DNA of 64,000 bases from Bettongia penicillata ogilbyi. Lineage: Eukaryota > Chordata > Mammalia > Diprotodontia > Potoroidae. Below the pieces are notes generated by a model. That model searched no databases. It was given only the letters and a program-made list of their open reading frames with translations, and was not told the origin of the DNA. Both the position numbers and the translations under genes were made by a program. Each line of letters starts with the position of its first letter. Positions within the stretch are counted from its first letter, which is position 1. The stretch spans positions 2,363,279-2,427,278 of the forward strand of contig JAJHZJ010000220.1 in the NCBI GenBank assembly GCA_023548195.1. Reading direction: 5' to 3'. Shown here piece after piece: positions 22,235-34,315 of the stretch.

Positions 22235-22474
22235 GTCGCTATTATTCAGTGATGTCCTTTGTGATCTCATTTGGGGTTTTTTGCAAAGATGCTGAAGTGG
22301 TTTGCAATTTCCTCCTCTAATTCATTTTACAGATGGAAAAAGTGAAGCAGACAGGGTTAAGTGATTGCTCAGGGTCACACAGCTATTAAGTGTTTGAGGC
22401 CAGATTTGGACTCAAGAAGATGACTCTGCCTTCAGTCCTGACACTCTAGTTGTCACCTAGTTGTCCCACAAAAC
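22235..22474 (-). mobile_element. tRNA-derived marsupial-type SINE inside MIR
   Basis: Full tail-to-head order on the minus strand: tcagtgatgtcctttgtgatctcatttggggttttttgcaaagatgctgaagtggtttgcaatttcctcctc, cagggtcacacagctattaagtgtttgaggccagatttggactcaagaagatgactctg, ctagttgtcacctagttgtcc. Confidence 0.85.
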
Positions 22475-22590
22475 AAGGGTAATTAAAAAAGCCATATTAC
22501 AGGACTGTTGGGAGGATCAAATGGGGTTATGTACCTAGTCTTTTATATACCATGAAATTCTAGATAAATGAGAACTATTATTATTACCAT
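22475..22590 (+). mobile_element. MIR-type SINE, right part
   Basis: ttacaggactgttgggaggatcaaatggggttatgtacc and tagataaatgagaactattattatt complete the MIR begun at 22,166. Confidence 0.7.
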
Positions 22591-22984
22591 AACATGCCCT
22601 CCACAAAGAACATGCTGGTTTAATCTGTAAATATTGTCAGGTTAATTTGACCACTTGAAAAAATGAGTTTTGTTTAAAGTGAGTAGCAGAAAAAATCAAA
22701 AAGGAAAATATTTTCAGTTAATAAAAAATTAAGGGTGAAGGCTTTTGATATGTTTTACTTAAATAGATTTTTGAGGAGAATAAGAAATTCAGGTTTTATA
22801 TAGTTGTGATCACTGACAAGGAACTTTTTTGCCATAAATCTTATAGGAAATTTTACTTAAAACTTTATAAATGGGTCAGACATAAACACATCGTTCCTGC
22901 TAGTTGTTCAATTATAGGAATTTATACAGATTTATTCAACCAAAGGCTATAGCTAAACAAGTTCAAATATCAATTTTGTAGGGT

Positions 22985-23215
22985 TACCAATGATTTCCCA
23001 GCAGCTATTTGTGTAGTGTGTAAAGGGATCTGGAAGTATGAAAACCTGCCTGAAACTTCCTAATGAAATAACCCTGTATGACAAGTCCTTATACCTCTCA
23101 AACTCGGTTTCCTCATCCATAACATAGCTATATTAAGCAACTATTTCACATTAAATTGTTGTGAGGGTCAACTAAGATAATCTAAAGTGCTATATAAATG
23201 TTAGCTATTATCAAT
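22985..23215 (+). mobile_element. MIR-type SINE
   Basis: cctcaaactcggtttcctcatccataacatagctatatt, attgttgtgagggtcaactaagataatctaaagtgctatataaatgttagctattatc. Plus strand. Confidence 0.75.
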
Positions 23216-25085
23216 TATGAGATTGAGTCGGTAGTAAGACCAAGTTTATCCCCAAGAATGAAGAGAGAAGAAAAATTTATCCACGTTTATTCTTTCAAGT
23301 ATTTACCCTCTAATGAATCATTGCCTTGGCCAGCAGTGAGGGGCAGGGATGAATTGTGTAAGTCACATGCAATACTCTGAAACAGACGGTTTGCTAGAGC
23401 CAATAGCTGTGAAGATTGATGAGGCTTCTAGTATTATTGGTTCTTTAGTTTGTACTTGAACCTCAATTAAGTCAATAAGCAGTGAATTTTGGGCACATTC
23501 ACTTCAAAGTGAAGAGTCAGAATTAAAGCAGCTCAGTTTGGGGGAAGACTTTATGTTACATCAGAAGTGTTCATAGCAAATTCACCCCCAGGCAGAGTTT
23601 TTGGAGTCCTCCCTTCCTGATATTGGCTTTCATGCAACTAGAAGCAAGCAACCAAGGATATAGGTAGCCAAGTTAATCTTCAGAGGAAGTACTGTTTCTG
23701 ATTAGGAGAAAAATATAACTTTGAGAGTAAGAGGCTGAGGATTTACGAAGATAGGACATTAAGATTGTGGGTGGCCCCAAGAAGAAGGAAAGAGATAACA
23801 ATTGATTTGGAAGAGGGAATTTCATGTAGGAGTCTGGATAAATTAAAAAGGCTCCTCCTCCTCATCTCTTTTCTCTAATTTGTGGCCAGAAAATCTGAGA
23901 AGAAGACAGAAGGTCTGGAGCTCTCCCTTCCCCCAAAAAACAACTTGACAATGGGACTGGGGATGGGAAGAGATTTAGTTGGGATGGGGATGAGAAAGAG
24001 GTAGCCATGGGAGATCTCTCGCACCTGCATGGGAGACTTAGTAAGTGTTGTGGAAGCAGAGTCGGCAAATGCCAAATTAAGATGCCAAATATCGTTTCCA
24101 AATAATTGCACAGGGTAGACAATGAGATCTTCTGGTTCATATCCCAAAATCTGGCAGAAGTAGTTAAGTGAAGACAAACATAATTCCCTGTAGTGGCATT
24201 TGAAAACATGCTGCAGTCCTAAACTTGTAAATGCCTCTTTGTTATTCTAATCCTACACACATACACACACACACACAGCACAGACGGATGCAGAATACAT
24301 GTTTTTGCCCTATAGCCCATAGTAGCAATTTTTAAAAAGAAAAGATATGTGTTATTTTCAGGAAGCAGGTGCAAAGAAGAAAGAAAAATGTAGGAGTGGC
24401 AGTAATTTGGATGACCAATGACTTGAATCTTTGGATTTGCTGATGGGAAAAATTTATGAAAAGAATAGTGAACTATGGATCTTGTTAGGCCCTTTCGTCA
24501 TAGTAAAACTGCCTTATTTAAGTAGACTGGAGACCTTTATCTGATGACAGATTACAGGTAAATATTTTCAAGTAAGATTTTTAAGAGTGGGACTTCTAAA
24601 GGAAGCCACTATTATTTAGGAGATTTTTTTTTGTTATTTGCACATCATAAACCTTAGCTCAGAATAACAAGTCTTTTTATTAATAAAGTGATAGATTTTG
24701 AAGGGCAAGACCTCTTTTTTTCTCTTTATTTTAATCTTATTCTTCCTACAATTCCATTATAATGCTTTGACTAAATTTCTTTACTCTCTTACTCCCTCAA
24801 ATTCTTCCTTTCAATATTCCTTCTACTTCATTCTAGGCATATGTGACATATGTTAATATGTTTATTGAGAGATTTCTCTTTCTTTTTATGTTACTATTAG
24901 ACTTTGACTCATAAATAGCACATTCTTTAAGATCTCCAAAAAGAAAATTCACCATATATCCCCTGCTATTCCATAGTTAAACTTATGGTTATAAACCACA
25001 TACAAAATTGTTATGTTTGTACTGGTATTCTTTCAGGTTGCTGATAAATGTATATTGCAACAGCTCCAGAAGTCTTAAGTGATTC
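23216..25085. other. No recognised gene; unassigned sequence
   Basis: Holds a short CA microsatellite (24,256-24,277). Two minus-strand frames are open together at 23,862-24,209 (115 and 100 codons). Neither shows a domain I recognise, and both are rich in Ser, Pro and Leu, as expected from antisense of purine-rich DNA. Confidence 0.35.
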
Positions 25086-25087
25086 AT

Positions 25088-25180
25088 AATACTGTAGATC
25101 TAGGGTTGGAAAGAATCTGAAATGTCAACTAGACCAACACCAGCATTCTATGGAAAAAGATGTTGAGGCTCATGGACAGG
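25088..25180 (+). mobile_element. MIR3-type SINE remnant
   Basis: gatctagggttggaaagaatctgaaatgtcaactagaccaacaccagcattctatggaaaaagatgttgaggct resembles the 17,625 family. A fragment like its continuation (gggatttgatctgaatcctccaactctggagtcagtgatcttta) is at 25,440-25,485. Confidence 0.55.
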
Positions 25181-25489
25181 GTGTGTTTGTAAATATCTGT
25201 CTAAAAAGAATAAAAGGAACCAATCGCACACTTTAAATTTTGATTCACCTTCTTAATATTTTTCTCTATTATTCTCCTAAGTTCAAACAATCAACAGAAC
25301 AATAACTCAAGCCCTGATTTTTGAGGTTTACCAATTTACTTATGTTTTCAACGATCACTTTGATAATTCATCTCAAGTTTGCTCAAGTAAGGTGGTTATG
25401 CACTTGACCCAGATGGGCTATACAGTCAGGTTATAAGAGATGGGATTTGATCTGAATCCTCCAACTCTGGAGTCAGTGATCTTTATCTT

Positions 25490-27780
25490 GCTTCTGTTTG
25501 GTAGATGAGTTAAATTTAAATTGATAGTCCTGGGACATCACATTATAGTGCTTATAGAAAGAATATTTTCTCCTTATTCCTTTTCAACTCCTTTTCAGCA
25601 ACTTAAATATCAAAGGCTCTATTTCCATTCATGTAGTTATGGAGGTAGTCTATTTTTCTAAAGACAGTCATTTCTATTTGTGGAGAAACCATCTGAATTT
25701 CAGTAAGCATATCTTCTTTGGTAATTCAGTATATGCCAAAATGATTATTAGCATCAAATTTTCCAGGAAGGGCTAGGAATTGATCCTAGTTGATTAGTTG
25801 TGCAGAATGATAGGTCTTCCATAAATTGGCCCACAATTCCAGATCCTGCCTTAAACTGATGTTATAAAGATGTTATAAAGGTATTAGAATGCTGTCAGAT
25901 GTGATGAGTCTGTGTGGTCATCTTTGACAGTAATTCAGCTACTATTCATTTAAACAACATACTTTATAAACTTGGTCAACTTCAGGTACAGATATTAGAG
26001 CTACTTCAGTTCCTGTCTTGTGAAAGAATCCAATAGGTTAATAGTTCTTGAGCCCACTTAGTAGTACAGCCTCAAATGCCATCAGGATACTAATGTTGAC
26101 ACATCTGATGAAAATCAGACTGACTATGACAGAGTAAATGAGATTTCTTTACTCTGGTTTTACCATAATTTTTACACTTTTGAATTAAATTTTTTGATTT
26201 TCAAGTTCTGAATCTCTAAATTTATGTTCTTGTTCAAGAAAGCGAGAGATTTCTCTCTTAATAGACCTATTTGTCACAGTAACAGCTCTGATGGCATAAT
26301 GAACAAGGACTTGTTCCCCCTACTATCTTCATTTGAGCCTAAAGAATGCTATTGCACAAGAATGTCATTGCACAAGGCTAGAAAGTGCTTCTTAAATTGA
26401 AAAGATGATGTCTGGCTGACTGACAGTGATGTGGCACCAGGTATCATACACTCCTATACAATCTATCTTTAAAAATAATCATTTTTGGCATTCATTAAAA
26501 TTATCTTTTCTGCTTTTAGTTTATAATTTTTTATTCAGGGGTTGATTTCCTTGATACAAGTTGCTGTTCTAATATTGTACTTAATCTTTGCATTAAATTT
26601 TATTTAATGAATACTAGCTTCACCACCAAATTATTTTATTCCATCATCCACTTTCAGTCATGCTTCTTCTGTGAGAACTGTGATGGTCACCAAAAGATTG
26701 TGTTAATATAGTGATTTTGAAAAATGAGTTCACAATCTTCAGAAAATATGAAAAAGTTAATGAAAGTGAAATTGATATAAATCAGAAAAACTGAATTCTA
26801 GTTTTGATCAACTTGGGTTCTCTTGTCCCTGGGGTTTTAGTTCTTGTTCTTATTGTTCTTTAAAAAAAAAAAATCTATGATTGCACTAGATGTTCTAAAC
26901 TGTTAGATTTTAATTTTAAATTCAGTGAATTAGACTATCAGGTGAATTTTTTTTTCAATTTTCTCACCATCAAAGAGGTGATATTTATTGTACCATCCAT
27001 TTTAAACCCAGTAAATCAAACAATTACTTATTATTTGGAGGGGTAGGGGGGTAGGGAAGAACCAAGAGAAAAAAAAAACAATTTGCTAAAATGATCATTA
27101 TAGCAGTGGGCTGAACCAAGTAAGCAAAAATTTAAATGAATGTTAATTGCTCAATTTATCCTATTTCATACCCCAACAACTCCATATAAACATAGAGAAA
27201 CTGTAATAATTGAGAAATGACAGAGTTATTCCCAGGATCATGATCTCAGAAAAAGTAATGCAAGTAGATTTTGATGCAATAGATGTTTAGATTTATCTCT
27301 CTGTTAATATCTGTTTAAATGCTTTGAGGCCACTGAGGCCATGCCTTTTTATCTGCTAGGTAACTCAACGATGTGGATATTTTAGCAGACTAACCAGTTA
27401 TCTACAAAATCTTTCAATGAAATATAGTTGGGAACCTTGTGGGCTAAAAAAATCAGTGTAAAGAAATTTGCAAACCAAGGCATTAACAGTCACATTAAAA
27501 AAAAACAAAACACCAAAAAAACAAAATTCACTGAGCGCACCCATTTCAAATGGCTGACTGTCAGAAGAAATAGCAACAACATGAGAATTCTTAACATAGA
27601 TACTAAGATTCTTGAAGGCCAACAAGTTGACTGAAAGAGACAGGTGAAGGGTATTGCTACCTGAAATTCAAACAAAATTCAGATGTCTACTTTTCTACTT
27701 TCTGCAGATCTTCTTTCTTACAAATACAATACTGTTTTTCATCAAAGTATAGTCTACTTTTTAATCATTTTCTCCCATTT
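25490..27780. other. No recognised gene; unassigned AT-rich sequence
   Basis: No repeat family or exon pattern recognised. ORFs at 27,398-27,675 on both strands overlap each other around an A-rich tract (27,496-27,522) and look like chance. Confidence 0.35.
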
Positions 27781-27848
27781 CTTTTTATACTTTTTATACT
27801 TTTACTTTATACTTTTTATACTTCACTTTTATACTTTTTATACTTCAT
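27781..27848 (+). repeat. Short minisatellite, unit about ctttttata
   Basis: Five or more imperfect copies of tactttttata, interrupted by ttttactt and cacttttatac. Local slippage origin likely. Confidence 0.85.
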
Positions 27849-28204
27849 AGTTCAAAAGTTCCTTTTCACTTATGGACAATCCAGGATTTGAAAGATACTA
27901 ATGTAAAGTATATGTCTATCAAGAAATCTGTGCTTAAGGAACTTTAATTTGTATTAATTTGACTGTGAGGAAACTTTCTATGAAGGAAGTTTTGATTTTT
28001 TAAATCTCAGATAATCAATATAGAGCAGAGGAAAGAAAGTCTGCAAAAAACCCATACACTTTAATATGCATACTTTATGGGGGGGAGTTTAAATTTGACA
28101 TATATCAGAGATAAAAATCATGACCATGTAGCAAATTTTTTTGCGTGGAATTTGATAAATGGTTCTATTTAAATGACTAGTATTTGAGACTTGATAATAA
28201 GGAC
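27849..28204. other. No recognised feature
   Basis: Unassigned AT-rich sequence. Confidence 0.35.
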
Positions 28205-28440
28205 ATCACATTTTAAAGTTCTCAAAATACTTTATAGACATACTTCTCTATATCTCCATAACAAGCCAGGAAGGTAGGCAATATAGAAAATGTATGAAGG
28301 AGGAAACAGGCTTAAAGAGATTAATGATTAGTTGTCCATGATCATATAGCTGATAAGTATTAGGTGACATTCAAGCCTGAGTTTTCTGGACCCCAAGTTC
28401 AGCACTTTCTGTCCATTATGCCTATGCTGCCTCCTGTAAG
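28205..28440 (-). mobile_element. MIR-type SINE
   Basis: Reverse-complement MIR: ttctcaaaatactttatagac, ccataacaagccaggaaggtaggcaatatag, ggaggaaacaggcttaaagagatta, catgatcatatagctgataagtatt, cagcactttctgtccattatg. Confidence 0.8.
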
Positions 28441-28574
28441 AATGAACTAAGCATGAATAAAAGTTCAGAGTAATTTAAGTTTCATATCTACAATGTCACT
28501 TGGAACTAAGTGATTATGATATTAATGTTCAAATTAAATTTGGTATTCTTAATAAAACTACTATTGGACTATTT

Positions 28575-28790
28575 ATATGCTACTTTACATTTAAGTGTTT
28601 TCCAGACAACTTAATTTGATTGCCATAATAGCTCTGTGGTGATGAATTAATATATTGTTGCCTCCATTTTGAAATTGAGTGTACCAAGTGTCTTCATGTT
28701 AAGTGACTTAGCTAAGGTCATGATTAATAAGTGGCAAACCACATTCATTCAGAGTAAAAGGTTTTGAGTTTTTAAACAGAATTTCCCAGT
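28575..28790 (-). mobile_element. MIR-type SINE
   Basis: ctactttacatttaagtgttttccagac, tgccataatagctctgtggtgatgaatta, tgcctccattttgaaattgagtg and gtgacttagctaaggtcatgattaataagtgg. Minus strand. Confidence 0.7.
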
Positions 28791-30435
28791 TTAACTATTT
28801 TTGTCATGGCTGCAGTTGATTATTAGAAAATACACTCAAGGTTGCTCAAGGCATAGTGTTAGACTTGCTACATAAATTGAGTTCTGGAGATGAAATTAAT
28901 AACATTCAGACAGAAGAAAAAAAAAAGATTACTTTGTAGGATTGCCTAAGATACAGACAGCAGAATCTTTGAAAGGAAAAATACTATTTCTTTATCAAAA
29001 AATAGAAAAAACATCTAGACACTTCTGATCAAAGTACTATTTCTTCATATTCAAGATGGAGAAGATAAAAACAAAATACCAATTGTAGTAAATACAGATC
29101 ATAGTACTAATTTTTACTTTAAGGTAAATGCCACTTCAAAGTAAACTTTGAACACATTATTTCACAAAAAATGCATGTGTATATCTAATCAAACATCTGC
29201 CAGTACTGTGATCACAAGATGTCCTGATTCTATCAGTTTCGGAAACTATAGGACACTCTGATCTCCTACATTTCCTGAAATGTTTTCTTAAGAAGTTTGG
29301 CAACAGATAAGCTGCCTTTGTATGAAATAGTTGGCAGAATTAATTCAAACTGCATTGTTAGGGATTATGAAGAATAAGCTAATTAACTGGAAATAATTTG
29401 TCAAACCTTGCAGTAAACAATGATTTATATCAGCAGGCATATTCAAATAATAGGAATGAAGGTCATGCTCACTGCTTGTCCACCTTAGTTTTACAAACCA
29501 CAGTTGAAAGGGAACTTCACTCATTTAGTTCATCTCATACCTGAGGAGGAATCTTCCTGGATACTTGATATGGTATTCAATGGGGGATCATAATCACAGA
29601 GGGGAAATGAAGAATTTGAGATTATGGAAATATCAGTGATGGTCAGAATTAAGATGTGACCTAGTAGTGATTGAGTGCCTATAGCAGAGAGTCTAGAAGC
29701 AGACCATGATTGTTTGGAGTAATTAATGAATTATAACATCAGTTTATTCAAAGTGACCAAGTATGTATAAAAGACATCCCCATGCCAATGTATGAAGCCA
29801 AGAATAAGAGTGAAGACTTAAGAGTGAACCAAATTATGTATTTCTTTGGAAATACAAGTTCCTGGAGGTGAGTGAATACAGTAACATGGATCTGAATGAG
29901 TTATATAAGTGAATGGAATGGAATTTAAAAGAGACAAGGAGGTTCCTGAGTTATGAGGATAGAAGGAAATTATATAAGTAGTAGTCAGGAGTAAAAAATA
30001 GTTGGGTAGACTGATTCCTGCCTCAGTGTGCCAAGTGCCATGAAGAAAAATATTCCATTTGTATTCAGTGCCTTCTAAAGAGAGGGTTACATGAATACGA
30101 AGAGATAGATGGAGAAATAAAGAGATGGAAGATGAAGGAAAAGTAATATTAGATCATAGGTTTAAGAAAGGTGCTAGAGGGCATAACAAAATAAAAGGAT
30201 TTAAGACAGGAAATAGGGAGGAGTCTGACTGAGGAAGATAGGGTATGAGTTCAACAAAGTGTAACAGGTAAGATCCCCTAGGCATCTCAAACTCACACAG
30301 GCAAAACAACTTTTCCCTAAATCCACTTTTCTTCTTACGCTCAATTTCTATTGAGGCTGCCATCATGCTTTCAGTTACCCAGAATAACAAATTTTTCCCT
30401 TTCTCATTGTTAACAACTTCTACTCAACGAATTGA
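28791..30435. other. No recognised gene; unassigned sequence
   Basis: No repeat family assigned. The part 29,280-29,460 (aataagctaattaactggaaataatttgtc) has homeodomain-like cores but no other support. The 78-codon minus-strand ORF at 30,154 shows no known protein. Confidence 0.3.
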
Positions 30436-30439
30436 TAAA

Positions 30440-30850
30440 ACATCAATGCCATGTCCACAATTTCTCTTGTTATCTGTTCTCTTCTCTCACATAGCCACCA
30501 CTTTAGTTTAGGCACGCTGTTACTTCTCACCAAGACAATTGCGGTAGCTTCCAGATAGGTCATTCTGTCTCTGGTCTTTCCTCTTTCCTGTCAGTCCTTC
30601 ACGTAACTTCTAAATTAGCATTTCTAAAGCACAGATATGACCATGTCTTCTTCCTGGGCAAGAAATTCCAGTGGTACTCCTTGCCTCTAGTACATAATTT
30701 GTTTTGATTTTAAATCCCTTCACTGTCAGCACCCAGGCTACTTTTTATCTGCTGCAATTTTAGATTATTTTTCTGAGGGCACCCTGTGTTCTAGTGAAAT
30801 TGGTACTTGCTTATCTCTAAATAATACTTCTCACTCTTTTTATCTACTGC
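30440..30850 (+). mobile_element. L2 LINE fragment
   Basis: ctctcacatagccaccactttagtttaggcacgctgttacttctcacc, tgcggtagcttccagataggtc, cacagatatgaccatgtcttcttcc and ccagtggtactccttgcctctag align in order to the L2 ORF2 end. Plus strand. Confidence 0.85.
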
Positions 30851-30854
30851 ATTA

Positions 30855-31040
30855 AAGAGTGCTAAGTATGAGTTAATAGATTCGGATTCAGAAGATGTGA
30901 ATACAAGTATTGGCTCCTTGAGTGAACTTAGGCAAGCCACTAAAATTCCCAGAGCCTCAGTAATAACACTTTCTCAACTTATCTTTCAGGTTTGTTGTGG
31001 AGAATCAGATAATATGTAAAGTACAATATAGATGTTATCA
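30855..31040 (+). mobile_element. MIR-type SINE
   Basis: ggattcagaagatgtgaatacaagtattggctcc, aacttaggcaagccactaaaattcccagagcctcag, gtttgttgtggagaatcagataatatgtaaagtac. Plus strand. It follows the L2 directly. Confidence 0.75.
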
Positions 31041-31670
31041 TTTCTATTTAAACACTCTGATTCTGATAGAATTTTTTCTCTCAGTTTCTTCTACATGTTA
31101 CCCTGTTTTGTGTTTGGATCCTGTTTTATTTTGCTTAGTAATCATCACGCCTATAAATAATGAGCCAATTGCTCTGAAATTTCTGACATTTAGGAAATTC
31201 ATGGTGGATAAAACGATGTATTTAAAAGAAGTTGTTTTATAAAATAAATTCCATTGTCATTATTTGAAAGGTTAGTTTTTGGAGAATTTTGTTTCTTTTT
31301 GCAAGAAACTATCTGATATAACCAATATTCCTGATAACATTCCTTTAGAATATCTAATTTTCCATAATAACCATGATTTTTTTGTGTCTGCAGCCTACAT
31401 ATAAGCATTCACTTACAACAAAATATGGTATTTTCTTTATAAAAAGGGGAATTTATATTCTTTATAGCAAGCTGTTTCACAACATACTTAAAATATGTTG
31501 GTAATAATCTTGCATTACCTTTCATTGTTTTGAAGAGTTAATGTCTTCTTTAGAGGATCAGATGAACATACACTATTTCACAATGTCTTTATCTTGATGT
31601 TGAATGACTTATTCTTGTTGCAAATGACCCAGAGTTAGTTTACTTGTTTTTAGACAAAAATTGCCATTTT
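31041..31670. other. No recognised feature
   Basis: Unassigned AT-rich sequence; ORFs of 69-81 codons run over it without recognisable product. Confidence 0.35.
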
Positions 31671-31674
31671 GTAT

Positions 31675-31872
31675 AATGTAAAGAGCGTGGAATTTGAGTC
31701 TGGAGACCCAGGATCTGGACTTGAATGTTAGTACTGATGTTCTGATATTTATGAAAAATGGGTCTTAGGCAATCAATGAATTTCTTAGAGCATTTATTTC
31801 CTCCTACATAAGATGGAGAAAATGATACTTGGTACTATCTACCTCATAGAATATTTTTGAAGAAAGTGCCCT
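31675..31872 (+). mobile_element. MIR-type SINE
   Basis: taaagagcgtggaatttgagtctggagacccaggatctggacttgaatg, cttaggcaatcaatgaatttc, tttcctcctacataagatggagaaaatgatacttggtactatctacctcatagaat. Plus strand. Confidence 0.8.
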
Positions 31873-32499
31873 GTTTTTATCTTGTCCATTTTAAATTTAA
31901 GGAAGAGATACACAGTTCATGTTCACAGAGAACATTAATCACTTCATTAATTAAAGAAAAGATATAACAATGGATATTTTGGCACAACAAAAGAATTTTG
32001 GGACATACTATATAGCACAACAAATGGAGGTCATCTCCACTGGTCATCTCTGCTGGGACAGTATGGATGGAAAATGATTGAGAAATTCTGTGTTCCAAGA
32101 AAGAGAAAAGCAAGATCAACCAGACTACGTTTTTAAGGAATGTGTGCATATGTGTATGATAATAATGTAAATATAGAGTGATCTTAGTCATTTCTAACAT
32201 TTGGGGCACATTATTTTATATTCTGGAGTGAAAAAAAGAGAGAGACAGAATTAATGTTCATTAAAACTGCACTTGATTACATAAATGACCCCTGAGGATT
32301 CTTTCAAAACTTTTTAGTTAGTGGCTAGCCTTTAGAATGAACCAGTCGCTCAAAACTTTTTCTGCATTGTTTTTCCCATTCCCTATGGCCAAGTCTGATC
32401 AGATTATCTTAATCACTAATGATTAAAGTTATGAATTACTGTGAGTTGGATATCCAATAAAGATCTTAAATGCCCAGAATACTTCATTACTTTCCCCTT
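31873..32499. other. No recognised feature
   Basis: A 110-codon minus-strand ORF (31,877-32,209) is hydrophobic, Cys- and His-rich and matches nothing I know. Taken as chance. Confidence 0.35.
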
Positions 32500-33180
32500 A
32501 ACCTCTCCACCCCCTCTACCTTCTCTGTTATAGTAGAGGGCAACACCATCCTCTCCCTCAGGCTAGTGTGCTAAGGGTCATCCTCAATTCCTTGCTATGT
32601 AAGAACTCCCATATCTAATCTGTTGTTTAAGTATGTCAATTTCACTTTTTTCAGCATCTTTCAAATGTACCCCTTTCACCCTTCTAACACTGCTGCACTT
32701 CCAGTGCAGGCCTATCACCTCACAGCTAAACTACTGCAATAGCCTACTTGTTGTTCTGCCTGCCTCAAGTCTCTCTCCATTTCAGTCTACCATTTAGCAA
32801 ACAAAATGTTTTTTTTTCTAAAATACAGTTTTGATCATGTCATATTGATCCCCCCAACATGCAAGGAATTTCATTCACTCCTTATCTGCTGCAGCATCAA
32901 ATATAAAATCATCTATTTGATGTTTAAAGCCCTTTATCATTTAGTCTTGACCCACCACTTCCACCTGAGTCCAGTCTTTTTATTCCTTACTCCCTGCTTT
33001 GAGCTATTGACACTGGCCTCTCTGCTTTTACAGGAACTCCTGTTTCTCAGGTCCAGGAATTTTCTTTGGCTGTAAGTTCCGATTAAAATCTCATCTTCTG
33101 AAGGAAGTTTTTCAGCAATCCTTGAGGGCAGATGCTGATAATACCCTTTTCCTTTCTAAAAAATGCATCCTAATATCCTT
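32500..33180 (+). mobile_element. L2 LINE, near-complete ORF2 end
   Basis: gggtcatcctcaattccttgctatg, aactcccatatctaatctgttg, cacagctaaactactgcaatagcctacttg, tctgcctgcctcaagtctctctccatttcagtct, aatacagttttgatcatgtca, gatgtttaaagccctttatcatttagtc, tctgaaggaagtttttcagcaatcc. These are the standard L2 phrases in order, plus strand. The 89-codon ORF is a relic of it. Confidence 0.85.
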
Positions 33181-33389
33181 AATTTTAAGTTTCAATAATA
33201 TTATTCCAGTATTTTTCACATGTCCCATGGAAAACCAGAAAATGAGTCTCCCCTACATTCTCATAAAGAATATTAAAATATATGATGTAGATAATAAGTT
33301 TTTATCATAAAAATCTTTTAATACTGGTAGTTAGATTTTTGGATACTTGGGATAGGGGAAAGATTTAATTAAGAGAAGGTTAAGATATG

Positions 33390-34315
33390 AGGATTGAAAA
33401 TTTGCTACACTAGTCATTCCCCAATACATAACTGATAAAGTATATGAGAGAACAGTTCTTAAAAGAACTGATAAGTATTCATAATCACATGAAAGAATGC
33501 TCCATATTGCTAATAATTAGATGAATGCAAATCAAAACAACTCTGAGATTTCACCTCCCACCCTTCAAAGTGAAAAAAAAAAAGCATGATTAACAAACAG
33601 CAGTGCTAAATATTGGAAGGAATATACAACGATGGATACATTAAATACATTGCTGGTGGAGCTGTGAAATGATACAATCATTTGGGAAAGCAATTAAGAA
33701 TTAAACACTAAAATATTCATAGTCCTTTGAACCAGACACTACATTACTGAACTTAGGAGCCAAGGAAACCAGTAATAAGAAATAAGTCCCCATGTACTCC
33801 AAAAGAGTTGTAATAATATCTTCTGTGATATCTAAGTTGGAAACAAAGTATATGCTCATATTCTGAATTGGGGAATGGCTGAACAAATTGTAATACATAA
33901 ATGTAATGGCATATTACTGTGCTGTAAGAAGTGATCTGGGTGAAAAATACAGAAAAATACTTAAAAATACACATGAATTGATGCAGAGTAAAGAGCCCCC
34001 AAATTACACAACAGCGTAGCAATGTAAATGGAAGGAAAATATGGGGGAGGGGAAGTTAATGAAGGCCAAGCAGGACCTGAATGAAGTAATATGGAGAGAT
34101 GCCTCCAGCCCTCTTCCAACCCCCTCTTTGTGGTGGTCTCCATGTGTCAAATGCACACATTTTCAGACGTTTTTCAATGTAATAGTCAGATGAACTGATT
34201 TTTTTTCTTCTTTAAAATACCAGTTCTTACATGAGTTGGCCCTTGAAGAGAAGATGATGTATTTGGTAATCTTGATTTAAGACATCAATAAAAACTTATT
34301 AAAATGAACTGGACA
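33390..34315 (+). mobile_element. Old L1, 3' part with 3'UTR
   Basis: gatgaatgcaaatcaaaacaactctgagatttcacctcc, attgctggtggagctgtgaaatgatacaatcatttgggaaagcaat, gaattggggaatggctgaacaaattgtaatacataaatgtaatggcatattactgtgctgtaagaagtga, then a 3'UTR with ggggaggggaag and tttttttcttctttaaa, ending atcaataaaaacttattaaaat. Plus strand, 5'-truncated, older than the L1 at 42.7 kb. Confidence 0.85.

Noticed and set aside
31877..32209. 110-codon minus-strand ORF
   Set aside because: No recognisable domain, no splice or promoter context; best explained by chance in AT-rich DNA.
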